Assembly (NCBI GenBank): GCA_964251675.1
Contig: CAXUKS010000001.1
Span: 124,001-188,000 of the forward strand
Source: JANXMY01 sp964251675
GTDB lineage: Bacteria > Armatimonadota > Armatimonadia > Armatimonadales > Capsulimonadaceae
DNA: 64,000 nucleotides
Direction of reading: 5' to 3'
Shown one piece after another: positions 59,663-64,000 of this stretch. The position numbers and the translations under genes were made by a program. Below the pieces are notes generated by a model. The model was not told the DNA's origin. It searched no databases and saw only the letters and a program-made list of their open reading frames with translations. Numbering within the stretch: position 1 is the first letter of the stretch; each line of letters opens with the position of its first letter.

Positions 59663-60304
59663 TTACGGCAGCAGTGCCGCAACTGCCACCGGGCGCGGTG
59701 CAGATGGAGGCTGTAACACCGCCTCCGACCCATAAGCCGTCACTTCGGCATAGCCGAAACCAAATGGCTGGGCGGCATCTTCCGCAGGCTGCCGATATAC
59801 TTCTACCTGCCGCACTTTGACGTTGATAATCCAATAGTCGGCCACACCGGCTTTGGCATACAAACTCGCCTTTTGCAGACGATCATAAGTCAGCGTTGCA
59901 TCCGAGACCTCTACAATCAGCGCCGCTTGACGAGGATGCCTGCCCGCGAAATCCCGAATTGCACCGGCAATAACAGCCACATCCGGCTCTGGGTCCGTGA
60001 CTTCGCCAATATCAAACGGCCCCTGTTCGCGCACAAAGAATCCCATGCCGAAGGCCACGCGGATCGCCTCCGCTGCCAAGCTTACCGCTGTCTGGTGCGG
60101 CGCTTTCATGGGCGGCATGGCAATTATTTCCCCTTCCATGAGAATAACGTGCTGACCCTCAAATAGCCCAGCATCCCCGATGGCGTAGAACTGCTCGCGG
60201 GTCCAGCGGTAGGGCTGTGGCGTGAAATCTTCCAGGGTTTCCGGCTGTGCATTTGCGCTGTTTTCGTGGAAAGGTATAGTCAGCTCACGCTCGGCAACGG
60301 CCAT
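59663..60304 (-). CDS. Uma2-family (DUF820) protein, copy 3
   Basis: This 213-residue protein is of the Uma2 family but from a different branch than the pair at 53-54 kb: YRWTREQFYAIGDAGLFEG, VILMEGEIIAMPPMKAPHQ, DPEPDVAVIAG, AALIVEVSDATLTYDR and YAKAGVADYWIINVKVRQVE. It lies 48 bases upstream of mdh. A direct repeat of AATGTAATTTAA lies in that gap. Confidence 0.88.
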   Translation of the reverse strand: MAVAERELTIPFHENSANAQPETLEDFTPQPYRWTREQFYAIGDAGLFEGQHVILMEGEIIAMPPMKAPHQTAVSLAAEAIRVAFGMGFFVREQGPFDIGEVTDPEPDVAVIAGAIRDFAGRHPRQAALIVEVSDATLTYDRLQKASLYAKAGVADYWIINVKVRQVEVYRQPAEDAAQPFGFGYAEVTAYGSEAVLQPPSAPRPVAVAALLP

Positions 60305-60357
60305 AGGATTAACTTCCTTTCAACGCACTTGTTGTGGCTGCTCTAATCCCCATTTTC

Positions 60358-60579
60358 TCACGAACGTTTGAGGACTTGAGCGAGCAGAAATGCATCTAGG
60401 CACAGGACAAGAGGAACAAATGCTTCCCACGGGTGAATCTGCATTGCCTGGATAAAAAAGTTTGACTGGCTGGGACTTGCCCCTCCCTGCGGCAGAGCAA
60501 TGCCAACTGGAGCGAACCAGGACACTCCCCAAGCTGCCAGAGCAGCCATGTTCGCCGCGAACAGCCATCTTTGTGCCAC
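60358..60579 (-). CDS. Small membrane protein of unknown function
   Basis: This 73-residue protein begins at a GTG five bases after a perfect AGGAGG. It has two hydrophobic segments (WLFAANMAALAAWGVSWFA and AFVPLVLCLDAFLLAQVL), the first possibly an uncleaved signal. It ends 53 bases before the Uma2 gene start. The strong ribosome site is the main evidence that it is real. Confidence 0.55.
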   Translation of the reverse strand: MAQRWLFAANMAALAAWGVSWFAPVGIALPQGGASPSQSNFFIQAMQIHPWEAFVPLVLCLDAFLLAQVLKRS

Positions 60580-60748
60580 GCGATCCTCCTGCCAACTGTT
60601 TCAAGGCACGCAATTCACTGTTATAGCCCTAATCTCAGAGAGCACCCACGCCGCATCGCGTACCGCTGGCTTGATCCAGCGCCACCAGTGCTGGCGTGGG
60701 CTGCTCGTCTTTACTTTAAGTACAGTGAGGCAGAGGCCATCAGCGGCC

Positions 60749-61843
60749 CTACCCCGCCTGCATTTTGGCGATGATGGCGTCGGCCATTTCTGCGGTGCCG
60801 ACGGCGGTGGGGTCGTTGCGGTCGGGCTTCATGTCGTAGGTGACATCTTTGCCTTCGGCGATGACATCCGAGACGGCTTTTTCCAGTCTGGCAGCGGCGG
60901 CGTCTTCTTTCAGGTACTTCAGCATCAGCATTCCCGACAGAATCAGCGCGGTCGGGTTGACCTTGTTCTGGTTTTTGTACTTGGGAGCCGAGCCGTGCGT
61001 GGCCTCAAAGAGGGCCGTGTCCACACCGATATTTGCGCCGGGGGCGACGCCGAGGCCGCCCACGAGGCCCGCGCAGAGGTCGGAAAGGATGTCGCCGTAC
61101 AAGTTCTCCATGACCATGATGTCATAGTTTTCGGGCTTCTGGACAAGCTGCATGCACATCGCATCCACCAGCCACTCATCGTACTCCACGCGGCCCTCGT
61201 ACTCTTTGGCGACTTCACGGGCGACTTCGTAAAAGAGACCGTCGGTGTACTTCATGATATTCGCTTTGGCAACAGCGGTGACTTTTTTGCGCCCGTTTTC
61301 GATGGCATAGTCAAATGCGGCTTTGACGATCTGGCGGCTGCCGGTGCGGGAGATCGGCTTGATGGAAATGGCTGAGTCCTGCCGGATTTTGCCGCCCGCC
61401 ATGCCGATAATCTGCGCGGCTTCGGCGCTGTCTACCGGATACTCGACGCCGGCGTAGAGGTCTTCCGTGTTTTCACGGACAATCACCAGGTCGACGTTCT
61501 CGTAGCGCGAGCGGACTCCGACATAAGACTTGCAGGGGCGAATGCACGCATACAGGTCCAGCTCTTTTCGCAGGGCCACATTGACCGAGCGGAAGCCGGT
61601 CCCAATCGGCGTCGTGATCGGGCCTTTCAGCGCGACTTTGTTTTTGCGAATGGAGGCCAGGACGTTGTCCGGCAGCGGCGTCCCCGCCGTTTCCATGATG
61701 TCCACGCCCGCTTCCACCACGTCCCATTCAAACGCCACGCCGGTGCCTTCCAGCACCCGCCGCGTCGCTTCCACCAGCTCCGGCCCGGTTCCGTCACCCC
61801 GAATCAAGGTCACTTGATGCGCCAAATCGTCATCCTCCATCAC
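60749..61843 (-). CDS. NAD-dependent isocitrate dehydrogenase (IDH/IPMDH family)
   Basis: This 364-residue decarboxylating dehydrogenase starts with the IRGDGTGPEL motif. It carries GFRSVNVALRKELDLYACIRP (the Ser and Arg of the substrate site as in IDH), IVRENTEDLYAGVEY, the metal-site YDIMVMENLYGDILSDL and the cofactor site FEATHGSAPKYKNQNKVNP. The NVALRKELDLYA wording favours isocitrate over isopropylmalate. Its own N18 promoter lies upstream. Confidence 0.9.
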   Translation of the reverse strand: MMEDDDLAHQVTLIRGDGTGPELVEATRRVLEGTGVAFEWDVVEAGVDIMETAGTPLPDNVLASIRKNKVALKGPITTPIGTGFRSVNVALRKELDLYACIRPCKSYVGVRSRYENVDLVIVRENTEDLYAGVEYPVDSAEAAQIIGMAGGKIRQDSAISIKPISRTGSRQIVKAAFDYAIENGRKKVTAVAKANIMKYTDGLFYEVAREVAKEYEGRVEYDEWLVDAMCMQLVQKPENYDIMVMENLYGDILSDLCAGLVGGLGVAPGANIGVDTALFEATHGSAPKYKNQNKVNPTALILSGMLMLKYLKEDAAAARLEKAVSDVIAEGKDVTYDMKPDRNDPTAVGTAEMADAIIAKMQAG

Positions 61844-61865
61844 TTCGCAAATTTGAGATGCCTTT

Positions 61866-61895
61866 AGTATAAGCGTTCAGGCCACGCTTTGTCAA
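61866..61895 (-). promoter_or_regulatory. Isocitrate dehydrogenase promoter
   Basis: TTGACA, an 18-base spacer and TATACT on the minus strand, 22 bases ahead of the start codon. Confidence 0.82.
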
Positions 61896-61919
61896 GCAAT
61901 GTGACGCAGACAAAAGACG

Positions 61920-61955
61920 CAAAAAGCGCCCGCTCCGTCGAAACGAAGCGGGCGC
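61920..61955 (-). terminator. csrA terminator
   Basis: A 9-bp stem (GCGCCCGCT / AGCGGGCGC) with a loop of about 12 bases, followed on the minus strand by TTTTTGCG. It follows csrA by about 10 bases. Confidence 0.88.
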
Positions 61956-61964
61956 CGGACCGAG

Positions 61965-62210
61965 CTATTTCGTGCGGCCCTGATTGGTTATGGCATCACC
62001 GAGAGTGTCGAGGCTCTCAGCTTCGGGCGCGGCGGAGGCGGCCCGGTTTTCCTGCTGAATCTGCAGGTAGACTTCTTTGCGATGCACGGAAACGTCGCGG
62101 GGTGCATTGACGCCGAGACGCACCTGATCGCCACGGACTTCCACCACGGTGATTTCAATATCGTCACCAATTTTGATGCTCTGGTTTAATCGTCGAGTTA
62201 AAACTAACAT
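61965..62210 (-). CDS. csrA: Carbon storage regulator CsrA
   Basis: CsrA binds GGA-containing loops in mRNA leaders and represses translation, including that of flagellin in Gram-positive-type circuits. The 81-residue protein starts MLVLTRRLNQSIKIGDDIEI, with GVNAPRDVSVHRKEVY; the RNA-contacting Arg residues are present. A C-terminal Ala/Glu tail is slightly long. Its antagonist fliW lies just upstream, matching the Bacillus-like flgK-flgL-fliW-csrA order. Confidence 0.96.
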   Translation of the reverse strand: MLVLTRRLNQSIKIGDDIEITVVEVRGDQVRLGVNAPRDVSVHRKEVYLQIQQENRAASAAPEAESLDTLGDAITNQGRTK

Positions 62211-62266
62211 TTGGCCCTCCCTGGCACGGCGCTGGGGATTTGGGAAAGCGCGTGCAAGATGCGTTT

Positions 62267-62296
62267 ATTTTACGCCCCTTTCATTCCCAAAGTCAA
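62267..62296 (-). promoter_or_regulatory. csrA promoter
   Basis: TTGACT, an 18-base spacer and TAAAAT on the minus strand, within the fliW-csrA gap, so csrA can be expressed apart from the flagellar genes. Confidence 0.78.
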
Positions 62297-62338
62297 GCCT
62301 TTTTAACCCTAGTTGTATTTGAAATTACTTTTTATGTT

Positions 62339-62788
62339 TTATTCGGCGGGCAAAAGCCGGTGGCGCAGGCCATATTGGTCAGTATTGAGCACAATCTGTT
62401 TGCCGAGCCGGGCACGGGTGTTGACCACGACTGGGGCCATCAAATTGGCCGTAATACCCTGCGGCTCGCCCGGCGGAACGGTCAGCAGCGTATACAGCCG
62501 GGGCCGGGCGTTTGGCTCGCTCAGCCCCAGCTCGTCCATCTCGCCGCGAGGCACACGCGGGGCATAGTCCGGGAACGATTGGTGCGGCTCCATCGCCAGG
62601 AAGGCCAGCGCCCCGTCTTCCAGCGATTGCAGCCAGACAAACGGACTGCCTTTTGCGCCGTCCGCCGTGTGATGCGGAACCAGCGTGAACTGACGCAGAT
62701 GCTCAAAGCCGGGCATCCCCTCCGGGAAGGTCAGGGTCTTGCGCTCCTCCACGTCGAGGTCGCCGAAACGGGTTGTGGTAATAGTCAT
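62339..62788 (-). CDS. fliW: Flagellar assembly factor FliW
   Basis: FliW binds CsrA and flagellin; when flagellin is exported, FliW is freed to inhibit CsrA. The 149-residue protein has the family pattern TFPEGMPGFEHLRQFTLVPH, FVWLQSLEDGALAFLAMEP, LTVPPGEPQGITANLMAPVVVN and KQIVLNTDQYGLRH. It starts 23 bases after flgL and is probably co-transcribed with flgK-flgL. Confidence 0.95.
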   Translation of the reverse strand: MTITTTRFGDLDVEERKTLTFPEGMPGFEHLRQFTLVPHHTADGAKGSPFVWLQSLEDGALAFLAMEPHQSFPDYAPRVPRGEMDELGLSEPNARPRLYTLLTVPPGEPQGITANLMAPVVVNTRARLGKQIVLNTDQYGLRHRLLPAE

Positions 62789-62811
62789 AAAGACAAATGC
62801 TCCGAAAAACT

Positions 62812-63678
62812 TTAATGCAGAAAGTCGGCCAAACTGTACTGGAACGCTTTGGCGGTTGTAGACAGCGACGCCTGGTAAACATTGGTCGCGCTTTGAAGCT
62901 GGACATACGCCGTTGCCAGGTCAACATCCTCTATTCCCGAAATGGTGTTGCCGTAATCACCCTCCGCTCGCTTCAGCCGGGACTGAACCCCGCTGACCTC
63001 ATTGAGCTTTGCCCCCACGCCAGACCGCTGGGCGCTGATGTTAGAAATGCCTGCGTCCAGTTTGACAATATCTGCCGAAATCGCGGCGGCATCTCCGGCC
63101 GCCAGATCGGTCTTGAGTGATTTGAGCGCATCGAAGGCCGGGCCGAATGCTGCGGACCCCGATGAGTTCAGCGTAATTTGGTAGCTCGGTCCGAGCGTGG
63201 CCGTGACGGCCCCGGTGTTCCCGGAATAGTTCTGCGAAGCATCAAACGGCGGCGTTTTTGTGGCCGTGCCGCCAAACAGATATTTGCCGTGAATATCACT
63301 GTTCGCCACCTGCGTCAGCTGCTGCACCACGCCGTCCACCTGGCTGCCAAGCGCAGCGTAGTCATCGGGCGTCAGCTGCGAATTTGCTCCCTGCAGAGCG
63401 GCCTGACGGGCCGAGCGCAGCAGGTCCGAGGCGCTGCTGAGGGCGCTGTCGCTGGCGGACAGAAACGCAGTGGCCTGAGTCACATCGCGCTGATACTGTT
63501 TGTTGTCGTCAAGCGCCGCCCGAACAACCAGCGAGTGCGAGGCTCCGGCGGCATCGTCGGAGAATTGTGTCAGCGTTTTGCCGGTAGAGATTTGTCCCTG
63601 CACCGTGTTCAGCGCATCCAGACTGTTTGCGATGTTGTTTTGCAGGCCGCCGTAGCGCAGGCTCTCTGTAATACGCAT
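62812..63678 (-). CDS. flgL: Flagellar hook-associated protein 3 (FlgL)
   Basis: FlgL forms the hook-filament junction. The 288-residue protein begins MRITESLRYGGLQNNIANSL and has the flagellin-type N- and C-terminal helices (QISTGKTLTQFSDDAAGASH; EDVDLATAYVQLQSATNVYQ), with FLFGGT-like KYLFGGTATKTPPF in the middle. AGGGAACA precedes the ATG. It lies between flgK (upstream) and fliW. Confidence 0.93.
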   Translation of the reverse strand: MRITESLRYGGLQNNIANSLDALNTVQGQISTGKTLTQFSDDAAGASHSLVVRAALDDNKQYQRDVTQATAFLSASDSALSSASDLLRSARQAALQGANSQLTPDDYAALGSQVDGVVQQLTQVANSDIHGKYLFGGTATKTPPFDASQNYSGNTGAVTATLGPSYQITLNSSGSAAFGPAFDALKSLKTDLAAGDAAAISADIVKLDAGISNISAQRSGVGAKLNEVSGVQSRLKRAEGDYGNTISGIEDVDLATAYVQLQSATNVYQASLSTTAKAFQYSLADFLH

Positions 63679-63691
63679 TGTTCCCTACTTT

Positions 63692-63730
63692 CTCAGTTAT
63701 CTATCTCAGTTATCTATCTCAGTTATCTAC
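63692..63730 (-). repeat. Three 13-bp tandem repeats at the flgK stop, each carrying stops in all frames
   Basis: On the minus strand the unit ATAGATAACTGAG occurs three times (first base G in the copy nearest flgK). Each unit contains TAG, TAA and TGA in three different frames. The flgK stop codon itself (63723-63725) lies in the first unit. The array fills most of the flgK-flgL gap. Confidence 0.92.
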
Positions 63731-64000
63731 CGGAGAATAAATTGTTGATCAGCGTTCCGATCATGTCGTCCATCGTCTGCACCACGCGGGCCGAGGCTTG
63801 ATAGGCCCGCTGATACTTCAGCATATTGACCATTTCGTCGTCGGTAGAGACGCCGGTGACGGAGCTGCGCTGCTGGGTCAGCTGCGTCAGCACCGCCCCG
63901 GAGCTGGCAGAGGCGGCTTTCGCGCTGGCCGCCCGGCCCCCGGTGTCGGTGACAAGCTGCTGGTAAAAGCCCTGAATGCTGCTGTTATACAGCGGGTCAC
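63723..64000 (-). CDS. flgK: Flagellar hook-associated protein 1 (FlgK), C-terminal part
   Basis: The frame runs in from the window end and stops at 63723-63725, giving about 91 residues of the FlgK C-terminus: DPLYNSSIQGFYQQLVTDTG, LTQLTQQRSSVTGVSTDDEM, VNMLKYQRAYQASARVVQTM and DDMIGTLINNLF. The GVSTDDEMVNML-YQRAYQASARV block is the flagellar rod/hook C-terminal signature. The 5' part lies outside the window. It is upstream of flgL on the same strand. Confidence 0.93.
   Translation of the reverse strand, partial: DPLYNSSIQGFYQQLVTDTGGRAASAKAASASSGAVLTQLTQQRSSVTGVSTDDEMVNMLKYQRAYQASARVVQTMDDMIGTLINNLFSGR

Noticed and set aside
1..64000. CRISPR arrays
   Set aside because: No regularly spaced direct repeats of 25-40 bases with unique spacers were seen; repeated sequences are palindromes or short tandem units.

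Overview
The window is about 62% GC and densely coded. It is bacterial chromosome with no plasmid or prophage backbone. Several traits together suggest Armatimonadota or a neighbouring lineage: a DUF1559-type pseudopilin with an H-x9-DG C-terminus, several PEP-CTERM-like secreted proteins, HAF-repeat proteins, Uma2 and XisH/XisI genes, a GAF kinase with an ANTAR regulator, and a flgK-flgL-fliW-csrA flagellar block. This placement is inferred from gene content; no rRNA is present.

Layout. 1-3.8 kb: end of priA, then def, fmt and a TPR gene. 4-10.2 kb: an S66 peptidase, a large YfhO-like membrane protein, then leftward STAS, CPBP protease, lipoprotein and SDR genes. 10.2-13.1 kb: xisH-xisI and groES-groEL with a CIRCE operator. 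13.1-17.3 kb: a PEP-CTERM protein and a 1152-residue subtilisin-like protease. 17.7-23.6 kb: rtcB, a protein resembling cyanobacterial acyl-ACP reductase, and an overlapping three-gene operon (quinate-dehydrogenase-like, HAF, HAF). 23.7-30.2 kb: ANTAR regulator and GAF kinase, two small proteins, lysA, rhomboid, trpS. 30.3-38.4 kb: a six-hairpin glycosidase-like protein, a CNNM/CBS membrane protein and a tandem array of five paralogous single-pass membrane proteins. 38.4-42.4 kb: a BaiN-like flavoprotein, Tat-exported PhoD and a sorted secreted protein. 42.5-45.8 kb: a cobalamin riboswitch in front of a pseudopilin, a PEP-CTERM protein and a BtuF-like protein. 45.8-50.1 kb: a GH130-like protein, tRNA-Pro(CGG), an HNH gene broken by an amber codon, and SpoIID. 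50.1-55.5 kb: lexA, aroF, an accessory cassette and tyrA. 55.6-61.8 kb: HDOD, isochorismatase-like, LacI, mdh, Uma2 and isocitrate dehydrogenase genes. 61.9-64 kb: csrA, fliW, flgL and the end of flgK.

Three things stand out. First, the five-paralog array (34.0-38.4 kb) shares a cytosolic domain, one membrane span, an IKHDG-type outer motif and a D-x-H-x-W tail that I cannot assign to a known family. Second, a B12 riboswitch drives surface proteins rather than a standard transporter operon. Third, a family of long intergenic palindromes is built from small hairpins whose loops (CTGAA, CTTC/CTGC) are constant while the stems change.

Eight putative sigma-70 promoters all have exactly 18-bp spacers, and two genes (def, xisH) have an extended -10 so close that their mRNAs could be leaderless. 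Coordinates of short sites were counted by hand and may be off by one base.
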